This document shows, piece by piece, positions 6,827-13,302 of a stretch of DNA of 15,394 nucleotides. The position numbers were made by a program, and so were the translations under genes. Source of the DNA: JAEUIV01 sp033763795 (GTDB lineage: Bacteria > Planctomycetota > Phycisphaerae > Phycisphaerales > UBA1924); NCBI GenBank assembly GCA_033763795.1, contig JANRJV010000084.1, positions 1 to 15,394 on the forward strand. Reading direction: 5' to 3'. The notes below the pieces were generated by a model. That model ran no database searches, had not been told where the DNA came from, and was given only the letters and a program-made list of their open reading frames with translations. How positions within the stretch are numbered: the stretch's first letter is position 1; every line of letters starts with the position of its first letter.

Positions 6827-6871
6827 TTCCGTTGCGCACGGCCAAAGAGAGCCACAGAATCGAGGAAAACC

Positions 6872-7660
6872 ATGACACTCGGCGGGACCCTGACGTCCAT
6901 GAACGCCCTCCAATACCCAAACAGTACCCTATCAGATCGGCCCTTGCGAGAGCGGCCCGCCTTGCGCACGGTGGAAGTGAGGCTGCGGGCCGGGGACGGA
7001 CTGGCTGAGCAGAGGGCCGCGGAGCTCGGGCCTCTGGGCGCGGGCGGCGGCTCGCGGGGGGAGGGCGGCGGGCCACGGAGTCGAGGCGGACGGGTGCTCG
7101 ATCCCACGGATCTGAGGCGGCGGGCGCGCGGCGCGTTCACGGCGGGGGAGGAAGAGGACGAAGGGGTGGCGCCGCCGCGCGAGAGTGGCGGGCCGCGTGG
7201 CGTCCGGGACGGCGCGGGGCGGTCGCGTTCGCGGCGGGACGCGGCGGAGCGGGTGGTCGCGCTGGCGGAGTTTCTGCCCGAGGACGAGCGTTCGGCGGTG
7301 CTGGCGGTATATCGCGACGGCGTGACGGTTCGCGACCTGGCGCTGGCGGCGGCGGTCGCGGGTCCGAGGCGCGATGTGGAGTCGCTGGCGCGGCAGCTGC
7401 GGCGGCGCGTGCGGCGGGCGGCGCAGCGGGCGCTCTCGCCGCGCTTCGCGTTCGTGGCGGCGTTCCTGCACCCCGAGGAACCGGCCGAGCGCGCCCGGCT
7501 TGGTCTGCCCTGCTGGACGCCCACGCGGCGCCGCGTGGCGCGGGCGTGCGTGCTGCACGGGCTGTCGCTGCGCCGGGCCGCGGCGGAGCTGGGCCTCTCG
7601 TTCCACTGCGTGCGGCGCGAGATGCAGTCGATCCTCGCGCAGGCGGAGACGCGCTCGTGA
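6872..7660 (+). CDS. DNA-binding protein with two helix-turn-helix regions, first gene of the terminase operon
   Basis: A 262-aa Arg-rich protein not assigned to a named family. Residues 1-120 are low-complexity (Gly, Arg, Glu). Residues 124-190 read like sigma-70 region 4 (AERVVALAEFLPEDERSAVL, then YRDGVTVRDLALAAAVAG and a basic helix). Residues 216-256 form a second HTH (RACVLHGLSLRRAAAELGLS followed by FHCVRREMQSIL). It may be a transcription activator of the operon or a DNA-recognition subunit acting with the terminase; terminase small subunits are also HTH proteins, but no specific similarity is claimed. GAGGA lies 6-7 nt before ATG 6872; ATG 6899 is an alternative. The stop codon overlaps the next gene by 4 nt (GTGA), implying translational coupling. 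Confidence 0.72.
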   Translation: MTLGGTLTSMNALQYPNSTLSDRPLRERPALRTVEVRLRAGDGLAEQRAAELGPLGAGGGSRGEGGGPRSRGGRVLDPTDLRRRARGAFTAGEEEDEGVAPPRESGGPRGVRDGAGRSRSRRDAAERVVALAEFLPEDERSAVLAVYRDGVTVRDLALAAAVAGPRRDVESLARQLRRRVRRAAQRALSPRFAFVAAFLHPEEPAERARLGLPCWTPTRRRVARACVLHGLSLRRAAAELGLSFHCVRREMQSILAQAETRS

Positions 7661-9087
7661 ACCGGTTCTCGCGCTATGCGCCGACGCTCGAATCGCTGGA
7701 GGCGGCGTCGCTGCTGGGGCTCACGCTGGATGGAGCGCCGGTCCCGGACGCGTGCGATGAGCGGCAGGGGGCGGCGCTGCTCGATGCGGCGCTGGTCCCC
7801 GGCGGGATCATGCTGGTAACGGGGGCCAGCGGGTCCGGGAAGTCGACGCTGCTGGAGCGTGCGGCCCGCGCGGCGGGGCGGCGGGGCTGGGCGGTCGTTC
7901 GGCCCCGCGCGCCGGAGGGCCGCGGCGCGCTGTCGACGGCGCTGGCGGTCGTGAGGCGTGCGAGCGGGGACGCGACATGGAGCGTGGAGCGGGGGATGCG
8001 CGCGCTGGCGCGGGCGGGATTGGGCGACGCGGCGTGCATGGTGCGGCGCGTGCGCGAGCTGTCGACCGGTCAGCGGTGGCGGCTGGCGCTGGCCGAGGCC
8101 CTGGAGCGGGCGGGGGCGGAGCGGCGGCGCGTGCTGCTGGTGCTGGATGAGTTTGGGGCGTCCGTGGATGAGGAAACGGCGCTGGCGGTGGCGGCGGGTC
8201 TGCGGCGGGCGCTCGCGCGTGGCGGACGGACGGCGGCGGTGGTCGCGAGCAATCACGCGACGGCGGGCGTGCGTGCGGCGCTCGCGGCCGATGTGCACGC
8301 GGAGCTGGATGCGGCGCACCGGCCGCGCATCGTGCCCGTCTCGCGGCGCGGCGCGCTGACCGGGGCCCGGCTGCGCATCGCGCGGGGCACGCGTGCGGAC
8401 CTGGAGAAGCTGGCGGCGCTGCACTACCGGTCGGCGGCGCCGGCGACGGTGGTGCGCGTGTTGACGGCGCGGCGGGCCGGGGACCCGGAAGACGCGGCGC
8501 CGGTCGGCGTGCTGGCGGTGGCGATGCCCACGCTGAACGGGGCGTGGCGCGAGCTGGCGTGGCCAGGGGTGTTCCGCACGGGTGATCGCCAGCGCGACGC
8601 GGCGCGGCTGAACCACCCTCGGCTGGGCGTGCGCTGCATCGCGCGCGTGATCGTGGAGCCGCGCTTCCGCTCGCTGGGCGTGGCGACGCGGCTGGTGCGG
8701 GCGTATCTGCGCCGGCCGCTGACCGCGCGGACGGAGGCGCTGGCGGCGATGGGCCGGGCGAGCGGGTTTTTCGACGCGGCGGGGATGACGCGCTACGAGC
8801 TTCCTCTCGCCCGCAGGCATCGGCGTCTGCGCGACCTTTTCGAGCAGTTCGGCGTGGATGTGCGCCGGCTGGCGTGCCCGGACGGGGCCCGCGCGCACGT
8901 CGAGCGGCTGGTGGGGCCCGCGCTGCTGGAGCGCGAGCTTCGGGCCTGGGCGCGGTCCTCGCGCGCGACGGCAGGGCTGATGTCGCGCGGCGCGGACCAG
9001 GCCGCGATCTTCAAGGCGGCGTGCGCGGCCCTGGCGGCGGCGCCGGTCGCCTTCGCGGCGGGATCGCGCGCACGCGGAGGAAGCTGA
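7657..9087 (+). CDS. ABC-type ATPase fused to GNAT acetyltransferase (COG2401-like)
   Basis: A 476-aa two-domain protein with no membrane segments. The ABC ATPase spans about 30-225: Walker A GASGSGKST (56-64), signature LSTGQ (135-139), Walker B VLLVLDEFG (159-167, D164/E165) and H-loop His200 (SNH). The GNAT domain spans about 237-385: LHYRSAAPATVVRVL, acetyl-CoA motif A ARVIVEPRFRSLGVATRLV with R-S-L-G-V-A (338-343), and FFDAAGM near 371-377. The remaining 90 residues are helical and Arg/Ala-rich. The order and the 'HYR..P', 'R.V..P.FR.LG.A' and 'FF..AGM' signatures match COG2401, a family of ABC ATPases fused to a predicted acetyltransferase (recollection). The substrate is unknown. GTG 7657 overlaps the upstream stop and has GGAG at a good distance. 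Its own stop overlaps the next ATG (TGATGA). Its place inside a terminase operon suggests a DNA- or RNA-related role. Confidence 0.85.
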   Translation: MNRFSRYAPTLESLEAASLLGLTLDGAPVPDACDERQGAALLDAALVPGGIMLVTGASGSGKSTLLERAARAAGRRGWAVVRPRAPEGRGALSTALAVVRRASGDATWSVERGMRALARAGLGDAACMVRRVRELSTGQRWRLALAEALERAGAERRRVLLVLDEFGASVDEETALAVAAGLRRALARGGRTAAVVASNHATAGVRAALAADVHAELDAAHRPRIVPVSRRGALTGARLRIARGTRADLEKLAALHYRSAAPATVVRVLTARRAGDPEDAAPVGVLAVAMPTLNGAWRELAWPGVFRTGDRQRDAARLNHPRLGVRCIARVIVEPRFRSLGVATRLVRAYLRRPLTARTEALAAMGRASGFFDAAGMTRYELPLARRHRRLRDLFEQFGVDVRRLACPDGARAHVERLVGPALLERELRAWARSSRATAGLMSRGADQAAIFKAACAALAAAPVAFAAGSRARGGS

Positions 9088-9254
9088 TGACAGCATTGAC
9101 CGCGGCGCACGGAGGGAGCATGGAGATGCGGCGTTGCGCGCAAGCACACACGACAGGCCGGCGGGCGGCGGGCGGAGGCCCGCAGCGAGGACGTTCCGTG
9201 ATCGCGTGGGGCCCGCAACCCCTCCCGCGGCGGGGACGCTCCCGACGACACTGA
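9087..9254 (+). CDS. small coupled ORF, start well supported, product possibly frameshifted
   Basis: ATG 9087 overlaps the stop of the ABC-GNAT gene (TGATGA) and is preceded by GGAGGA at ideal spacing, the best ribosome site in the island, so translation very probably begins here. The 55-aa product is Arg/Gly-rich without recognisable fold and stops at 9254. A more protein-like sequence continues in another frame up to 9358. A one-base change between about 9134 and 9254 would join them into a product of about 90 aa. It may be a real 55-aa peptide, a gene broken by an indel, or a site of programmed -1 frameshifting; no obvious slippery heptamer was seen. Confidence 0.4.
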   Translation: MTALTAAHGGSMEMRRCAQAHTTGRRAAGGGPQRGRSVIAWGPQPLPRRGRSRRH

Positions 9255-9358
9255 CCTTTTTCCTCACGGTGGACGAGCGGCGGGAGGTCCTGCGGGCGCT
9301 GCGCCGGGTGGGACGCGATCGCGCCCGGGCGCTGCTGCGCGCCCTGCGCATCGCGTGA
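9134..9358 (+). CDS. small ORF immediately before the terminase gene
   Basis: An open frame of 74 codons if TTG 9134 is used (GTG 9206 is an alternative; neither has a good ribosome site). The first 35 residues are low-complexity. The end, TLTFFLTVDERREVLRALRR followed by VGRDRARALLRALRIA, looks like a genuine amphipathic basic helix with GC-rich third positions typical of coding DNA here. It ends 15 nt before the terminase start. Position and charge would fit a small accessory packaging protein or a terminase small-subunit remnant, but no family is recognised. It may be the 3' half of the gene that begins at 9087. Confidence 0.4.
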   Translation: MRASTHDRPAGGGRRPAARTFRDRVGPATPPAAGTLPTTLTFFLTVDERREVLRALRRVGRDRARALLRALRIA

Positions 9359-9373
9359 GGCGGGCCGGCGGAG

Positions 9374-11062
9374 ATGGCTCGGCGACACCAAGATCAGCTC
9401 GATTCGGATGCGCACGCGGAGGAGCGGAGCATCACCAGCGTGAGCAAGACGGACGAGGGCAACGCCGCCGACGCGCGGCTGAAGGCCATGCTGCGGGGCG
9501 AAGCGCCCGCGAACGAGGACGATCTGCGGCTTTATCTGCGCTGCGGGCTGGAGGTCGAGGTTCCCGACGAGCCCGTTCTGGAGTCGAGCTGCGCGCCGCT
9601 GGACTACCTGAACCACGCGTTCTTCGAGGTCGGGGGGCGGACGGGGTCGGACGCGGTGGTGCTGGCGTCGCGCGGGGCGGGGAAGACCTTCTACGCCGCG
9701 GTCGCGACGGCGCTGGACCTGCTGTTCAAGCCGGGGATCGAGGTGAAGATCCTGGCGGGGTCTCTGGAGCAGGCGCGGCGGATGCTGGAGCATCTGCGGC
9801 GGCTGTTCGAGAAGCCCGCGACGGCGGGGCTGATCGACGGGAAGTTCCGCGAGCGCGGCGCGCGGCTGACCAACGGGTCATCGGTCGAGATCCTCGCGCA
9901 GTCGCAGGCGTCGGTGCGGGGCGCGCGGCCTCAGAAGCTGCGGTGCGACGAAGTGGAGCTGTTCGACCCGGACATCTGGCGGGCGGCGCAGCTGGTGCCG
10001 CGGTCGAAGGTGTGCGGGGCGGAGGGTCGGCGGGTGCGGGTGCGCGGCTCGATCGAGGCGCTGAGCACGATGCACAGGCCGGCGGGGCTGATGGCGGCGC
10101 TGCTCGCTGACGCGGAGCCATTCCAGCGTGCGGCGCGGGAGGGAGACGAGATGCCGAGCGGCGCGGCGGCGGCGGGAGGCGTCCCGGCGCGGGGGAGGCG
10201 CACGCTGTTCCGTTGGACGGCGATCGACGTGCTGGAGCGCTGCGGCCCGGAGCGGGAGTGCGGCGCGTGCGGGCTGCAGCCCGACTGCGCGGGGCGTGCC
10301 AAGCGCGAGCGCACGCCGGGCCACTTCTACATCGATGATGCGCTGGCGATCCGCGTGCGGACCGACGAGGCGACGTGGTCGAGCGAGATGCTGTGCCGGC
10401 GGCCCTCGCGGCGCGGGGCCGTGTTCCCGGAGTTTGATCCGGCGGTGCACGTCTTCGGTCCCGAGGAGATGCCGGCGGCGCCCGGCTGCCAGTGGATCGG
10501 GGGGATGGACTTCGGTCTCAGGACGTCGGCGGTGCTGTGGGGCGCAGTCGACGGCGCGGGGGTGCTGCGGATCGTGGCCGAGCGCGTGGTGCACGGGGTG
10601 CTGCTGGGCGAGCACGCCGAGTCGCTGCGGACGGGGAACCCTGCGCACCCGTCGGCCCGCGACGGGGCGGCGCTGCCCGTGCCGGCGTGGCTGGCGGTCG
10701 ATCCGGCGGGTCAGGCGCGGTCCGATCAGACGGGCCAGAGCGCGGTGGCGCTGCTGCGGCGGGCCGGGCTGTGCATCCGGTGGCGGCGCGAGGGGCTGGC
10801 GGCGGGGCTCTTGGCGGTGCGGGCGCGACTGGGGCCGTCGCGCGGCGGGCCGACGCTGCTCGTGGCGCGGTCGTGCACGCGGCTGATAGAGGCGCTGCTC
10901 AGCTATCGCTACCCCGACGATGCGCACGCGGAGCAGCCCCTCAAGGACGGCGTGCACGACCACCCGGCCGACGCGCTGCGCTACATGATCACGGTGCTGG
11001 ACGGGGGCATGAGCGGCGACGCGGGGACGGGCGGCGGCCTGCGGGTGTCTCGGTATGCGTGA
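9374..11062 (+). CDS. phage-type terminase large subunit (ATPase plus nuclease) with a Cys cluster
   Basis: A 562-aa protein with a full TerL layout. ATPase: Walker A VLASRGAGKT (96-105), Walker B LRCDEVELF (189-197, D192/E193) and coupling-motif-like SIEALST (226-232). RNase H-like nuclease: GGMDFG (D379), LAVDPAG (D443) and VHDHPADALRY (527-537, D529/D533), the three acidic positions expected for two-metal catalysis. Between the domains, ERCGPERECGACGLQPDCAG holds C290, C296, C299 and C305 (C-x5-C-x2-C-x5-C), a likely Zn or Fe-S site absent from textbook TerLs. Nothing is truncated, so it appears functional. In phages it cuts and translocates DNA into proheads, but no portal or capsid gene lies in this window. 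ATG 9374 has GGAG directly abutting it, so GTG 9440 is an alternative start. It converges with the next gene, 10 nt apart. Confidence 0.88.
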   Translation: MARRHQDQLDSDAHAEERSITSVSKTDEGNAADARLKAMLRGEAPANEDDLRLYLRCGLEVEVPDEPVLESSCAPLDYLNHAFFEVGGRTGSDAVVLASRGAGKTFYAAVATALDLLFKPGIEVKILAGSLEQARRMLEHLRRLFEKPATAGLIDGKFRERGARLTNGSSVEILAQSQASVRGARPQKLRCDEVELFDPDIWRAAQLVPRSKVCGAEGRRVRVRGSIEALSTMHRPAGLMAALLADAEPFQRAAREGDEMPSGAAAAGGVPARGRRTLFRWTAIDVLERCGPERECGACGLQPDCAGRAKRERTPGHFYIDDALAIRVRTDEATWSSEMLCRRPSRRGAVFPEFDPAVHVFGPEEMPAAPGCQWIGGMDFGLRTSAVLWGAVDGAGVLRIVAERVVHGVLLGEHAESLRTGNPAHPSARDGAALPVPAWLAVDPAGQARSDQTGQSAVALLRRAGLCIRWRREGLAAGLLAVRARLGPSRGGPTLLVARSCTRLIEALLSYRYPDDAHAEQPLKDGVHDHPADALRYMITVLDGGMSGDAGTGGGLRVSRYA

Positions 11063-11072
11063 GCGGCCGCGA

Positions 11073-11315
11073 TCACCAGAGCAGGGGGATCAGCAGCTCG
11101 ACCATGACGTAGACCGCGAGGGAGAGCAGCACCATCGCTCCGACGGTCTGGACGGTCATGAGAACGACCTCGCGCGGCAGGCGGTCGAGCGTCGGGACAC
11201 GGATCGCTTTGTAGGCCAGGCTGATGCCCAGCGCCAGGGGGAGGATGGTGATCCACCACGCGTCGTGGAGGTCGAGCGGGTCGAGGAAGGGGGTGTAGGC
11301 GAGGAGGTGGTTCAA
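11073..11315 (-). CDS. 80-aa membrane protein coupled to the DUF6677-like gene
   Basis: A small protein with two membrane helices: AWWITILPLALGISLAYKAI (about 19-38) and VLMTVQTVGAMVLLSLAVYV (about 51-70). A short Arg/Asp-containing loop (RVPTLDRLPREV) joins them. No catalytic motif is seen and no named family is recognised. The TTG start at 11315 overlaps the stop of the upstream gene by 4 nt (TTGA), a coupling pattern like the GTGA overlap elsewhere in the window. The longer frame upstream is antisense-like and Arg/Pro-rich. It is probably a partner of the DUF6677-like protein in the membrane. It is convergent with the terminase gene with only 10 nt between stops. Confidence 0.7.
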   Translation of the reverse strand: MNHLLAYTPFLDPLDLHDAWWITILPLALGISLAYKAIRVPTLDRLPREVVLMTVQTVGAMVLLSLAVYVMVELLIPLLW

Positions 11316-11809
11316 GCGGTTCGGGCCCCGGGGGGAGCCGCCGCTTCGGCCCGGCGTGAGGGTCGGGGGCGGGGGAAGAACCAGCCGGCGTCGATGATGG
11401 CGATCATATTGAGCATGCCGGCGAGGGCGGTGTAGAGGGAGCCGACCTCGTTGACCCGGCCCAGCGACTTGGTGATGCGTGGGGCGCCGGAGCCCGCGGC
11501 GGCGCCGGGCAGGGGCGTCTGGGGACGGCCCGAGGGGCCGGGGACTTTGAGCATCTTCTGGTGTACGGCGTCTGCGGCGAAGGCGGTGGGCCCGACGCCC
11601 GCCTGGAGGAGAAACCACCACTTGTCCTCGACCCGATCGACGACGTCAATTCCACCGATGAGCATGCCGCCGAAGAACAGGCCGAGGATCCCGGCGGCGA
11701 TGCAGAGGCCTCGGCGGACCTCTCCCCGGGCGGCGTGGCCCAGCCCGGGCAAGACGCATGCCAGCACGAGGGCGAGCGGGTTGAACTCGAGGTGTTCCTT
11801 GCGGGTCAT
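11312..11809 (-). CDS. DUF6677-like membrane protein
   Basis: A 165-aa protein with hydrophobic helices at about 9-27 (FNPLALVLACVLPGLGHAAR), 33-54 (RGLCIAAGILGLFFGGMLIG) and 123-145 (GSLYTALAGMLNMIAIIDAG). A Pro/Gly-rich loop (about 88-112) sits before the last. The start 'PLALVLACVLPGLGHAARGE' with 'RRGL' is the hallmark of small planctomycete membrane proteins I recall as DUF6677 and of related TM2-like proteins. Function is unknown. ATG 11809 begins the family region; no Shine-Dalgarno is visible and no clear -10 was found. The frame can be extended far upstream, but that part has the composition of antisense sequence. It forms a two-gene unit with the 80-aa gene through the TTGA overlap and is divergent from the acidic-protein gene. 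Confidence 0.82.
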   Translation of the reverse strand: MTRKEHLEFNPLALVLACVLPGLGHAARGEVRRGLCIAAGILGLFFGGMLIGGIDVVDRVEDKWWFLLQAGVGPTAFAADAVHQKMLKVPGPSGRPQTPLPGAAAGSGAPRITKSLGRVNEVGSLYTALAGMLNMIAIIDAGWFFPRPRPSRRAEAAAPPGARTA

Positions 11810-11943
11810 CGGGCGTGTCGGGCGGTTGTGCGCGGGATGGAGGAGTGGGCGGAGTTCGCTGCCGCGCAAGGCGGCGGGGGTCGGGGGTGAAGAAAGCCGA
11901 AGTGAACGCGGGATAAAGCGGGGAAGATCCCGGCGGTCGGGAA

Positions 11944-11971
11944 TTGACAGAACCGATGCCCCCAGTAGTGT
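11944..11971 (+). promoter_or_regulatory. sigma-70-type promoter upstream of the acidic protein
   Basis: TTGACA (11944-11949), a perfect -35, and TAGTGT (11966-11971) are 16 nt apart. A leader of about 100 nt would precede ATG 12080 and contains a short ORF with its own ribosome site at 12022. Confidence 0.55.
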
Positions 11972-12021
11972 ACCGGCGCTCGCCCGGGACCGGACCGTGT
12001 ACGGCCGGAGGGGAGAGCGAC

Positions 12022-12108
12022 ATGTCTCGCCTCCGCGTGAATCGTGCGGGGGACCACGCTGAGAGCGACGAGGTGCGTCATGACGCTGCTGATGGGTTCG
12101 ACCGCTAG
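12022..12108 (+). CDS. possible 28-codon leader ORF
   Basis: ATG 12022 follows GGAGGGGAGAG at suitable spacing and opens a 28-codon frame rich in Arg, Asp and His. It ends at 12108, overlapping the first codons of the acidic-protein gene in a different frame. It could be a regulatory leader peptide that controls access to the GAGG site of ATG 12080, or chance. No conservation can be judged from one sequence. Confidence 0.25.
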   Translation: MSRLRVNRAGDHAESDEVRHDAADGFDR

Positions 12109-12358
12109 CGAAGAAGTTCTGGAGTCGGGGCTGTGGTGGACGGCGCCCGGCGCGAGGGCCGGGACCGGGCTGCCCGCGGTCGTCATGGAGGACGACGACG
12201 AGGACTTCGACGACGATGACGACGACTTCGCCTGGGACGAGGACGAGGACGAGGAGTTCGAAGAAGGCGAAGACGAGATGGGCGGCGAGAGCGAGTTCGA
12301 GGAGTTCGACGAGGACGAGGACGTCTTCGACGACGACGACGACGACGACGAGGTCTGA
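12080..12358 (+). CDS. extremely acidic 92-aa protein
   Basis: The last 57 residues (from Met36) contain 41 Asp/Glu, including runs of six and seven Asp, with single aromatic residues spaced between acidic blocks (FDDDDDDFAWDEDEDEEFEE, then EFEEFDEDED and VFDDDDDDDEV). The N-terminal 35 residues are ordinary. No family or fold is recognised; it is predicted to be disordered. Possible roles by analogy are DNA mimicry, a charge partner for basic nucleoid proteins, metal binding, or binding through aromatic residues in an acidic tail as the SSB C-terminus does. ATG 12080 has GAGG 6 nt upstream; ATG 12185, which starts the acidic part, has no ribosome site. The GAC/GAG codon repeats are preserved as pure Asp/Glu, which argues for coding. 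It precedes the unknown gene at 12449 by 90 nt on the same strand. Confidence 0.7.
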   Translation: MTLLMGSTASEEVLESGLWWTAPGARAGTGLPAVVMEDDDEDFDDDDDDFAWDEDEDEEFEEGEDEMGGESEFEEFDEDEDVFDDDDDDDEV

Positions 12359-12448
12359 TCGCGCGTGCCGGGGAGCCTGCGGGCCGGGGGGCTCGCGGGC
12401 CCGGAGCGGAATCCGCGGCGCGCGCGTGCCGGCTCGTGGAGGTGTGCG

Positions 12449-12901
12449 ATGAGCGGCGAGCCCCGTGAGCCGGACAACGAGCGCGACGAGGCGGTCGAAG
12501 CGGAGGCGCTGGAGAAGCTTCGGCACGAGTCGGGCGAGGTGATCGACCGGCGCAGCGGGCTGGACCGGCGACAGCTGGCTGAGCAGCTGCGGAGCGGCGC
12601 GGCGCAGTCGACCGGTCTGGAGAGGCGGCGCGGCCCGGGGCGGCGGCTGTCGGACACGCTGAAGTCGGCAGAGGAAGGCCACATGAACAAGGAGCAGTTC
12701 CTGTTCCTTGTCGCGATCGACGCGTTCAAGCGTGCCAACCACAAGACGTTCCCCAGCTGGACGGACGTGCTGGAAGTCATCCGGCTGCTGGGGTATCGCA
12801 AGACGTGCGTGAGCGAGCTGAGCCTGCCCCAGGCCGAGGACTGGCAGGAGCGGGCGGACGCGCCGTCGAACGTTCGGCGTGAGCGTCACCAGCAGGACTG
12901 A
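12449..12901 (+). CDS. conserved-looking protein of unknown function
   Basis: A 150-aa soluble protein. Residues 1-30 are Glu-rich. Two Arg motifs follow: VIDRRSGLDRRQ (31-42) and GLERRRGPGRRLSD (56-69). The compact part, NKEQFLFLVAIDAFKRANHK and TFPSWTDVLEVIRLLGYRKT (80-119), looks like a small all-helical domain with a hydrophobic core and a W/F pair typical of conserved proteins. I recall similar sequences from Phycisphaerae, but no function. The RRSG.DRR repeat also occurs as a linker in signalling proteins. ATG 12449 has GGAGGTG 5-6 nt upstream, which excludes the longer frame. It may be co-transcribed with the acidic-protein gene. The ferredoxin gene follows after 86 nt and has its own -10-like box. 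Confidence 0.75.
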   Translation: MSGEPREPDNERDEAVEAEALEKLRHESGEVIDRRSGLDRRQLAEQLRSGAAQSTGLERRRGPGRRLSDTLKSAEEGHMNKEQFLFLVAIDAFKRANHKTFPSWTDVLEVIRLLGYRKTCVSELSLPQAEDWQERADAPSNVRRERHQQD

Positions 12902-12955
12902 AGGTCCGGGAAGCGCTGGTCGCGGGGCGCGGCGGGAAGCGCGGGCGTTTGGCCC

Positions 12956-12981
12956 TATGATGGGTGCTCGACAGGACGGAG
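12956..12981 (+). promoter_or_regulatory. -10 box and ribosome site of the ferredoxin gene
   Basis: TATGAT (12956-12961) is close to the -10 consensus, 26 nt before ATG 12988, and GGAG (12978-12981) lies 6 nt before it. So this transcript has a short leader, unlike the leaderless arrangement at 13297. No TTGACA-like -35 is seen. Confidence 0.5.
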
Positions 12982-12987
12982 TGAGCC

Positions 12988-13251
12988 ATGCCGCACGTGA
13001 TCGCTGAGCCCTGCATCGGAACGAAGGACACCTCGTGCGTCGAGGTGTGCCCGGTGGACTGCATCCATCCGACGAAGAACGACGCTGACTTCGGGAAGAT
13101 GGACCAGCTGTACATCGATCCCGACACGTGCATCGACTGCGGGCTGTGCGTGGACGAGTGCCCGGTGAAGGCGATCTTCCCGCAGGAGGATCTGCCCTCG
13201 CAGTGGCACAAGTTCGTGCAGGTGAACATCGACTACTACACGAAGAAGTGA
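12988..13251 (+). CDS. fdxA: 7Fe-type (FdxA-like) bacterial ferredoxin
   Basis: An 87-aa cytoplasmic electron carrier. Cys9, Cys17 and Cys21 (C-x7-C-x3-C-P) and Cys48, Cys51, Cys54 and Cys58 (C-x2-C-x2-C-x3-C-P) reproduce the Azotobacter FdI pattern. There the [3Fe-4S] cluster uses the first, second and last Cys and the [4Fe-4S] cluster uses the others. Cys25 (PVDCIHP) is the usual extra Cys of this group. The motif CIDCGLCVDECPVKAIF is textbook. Length is shorter than Azotobacter FdI (about 106) but fits the compact FdxA type. Its redox partner is unknown; riboflavin synthesis next door is probably coincidental. The start is fixed by GGAG 6 nt upstream. Confidence 0.95.
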   Translation: MPHVIAEPCIGTKDTSCVEVCPVDCIHPTKNDADFGKMDQLYIDPDTCIDCGLCVDECPVKAIFPQEDLPSQWHKFVQVNIDYYTKK

Positions 13252-13296
13252 GCGCGGGCGGGCGGGCCGGGGCGAGGCGACCGGGCTTTCTGCGCG

Positions 13297-13302
13297 TAGG
13301 AT
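13297..13302 (+). promoter_or_regulatory. -10 box of a probably leaderless transcript (ribBX gene)
   Basis: TAGGAT with 6 nt before the GTG at 13309 and no Shine-Dalgarno, matching the geometry at 982 and 4365. No FMN riboswitch-like sequence separates it from the ferredoxin gene. Confidence 0.45.

Noticed and set aside
6775..9351. A very long open frame on the minus strand opposite the HTH and ABC-GNAT genes
   Set aside because: It is Arg/Pro/Ser-rich with no domains and arises from the lack of stop codons in GC-rich antisense DNA; the plus strand carries clear motifs and coupled starts.
12188..12355. GAC/GAG trinucleotide tract as a simple satellite repeat
   Set aside because: The repeats stay in one frame with a ribosome site upstream and interspersed Phe/Trp/Gly/Met codons, so coding sequence explains it better; slippage may still vary its length.
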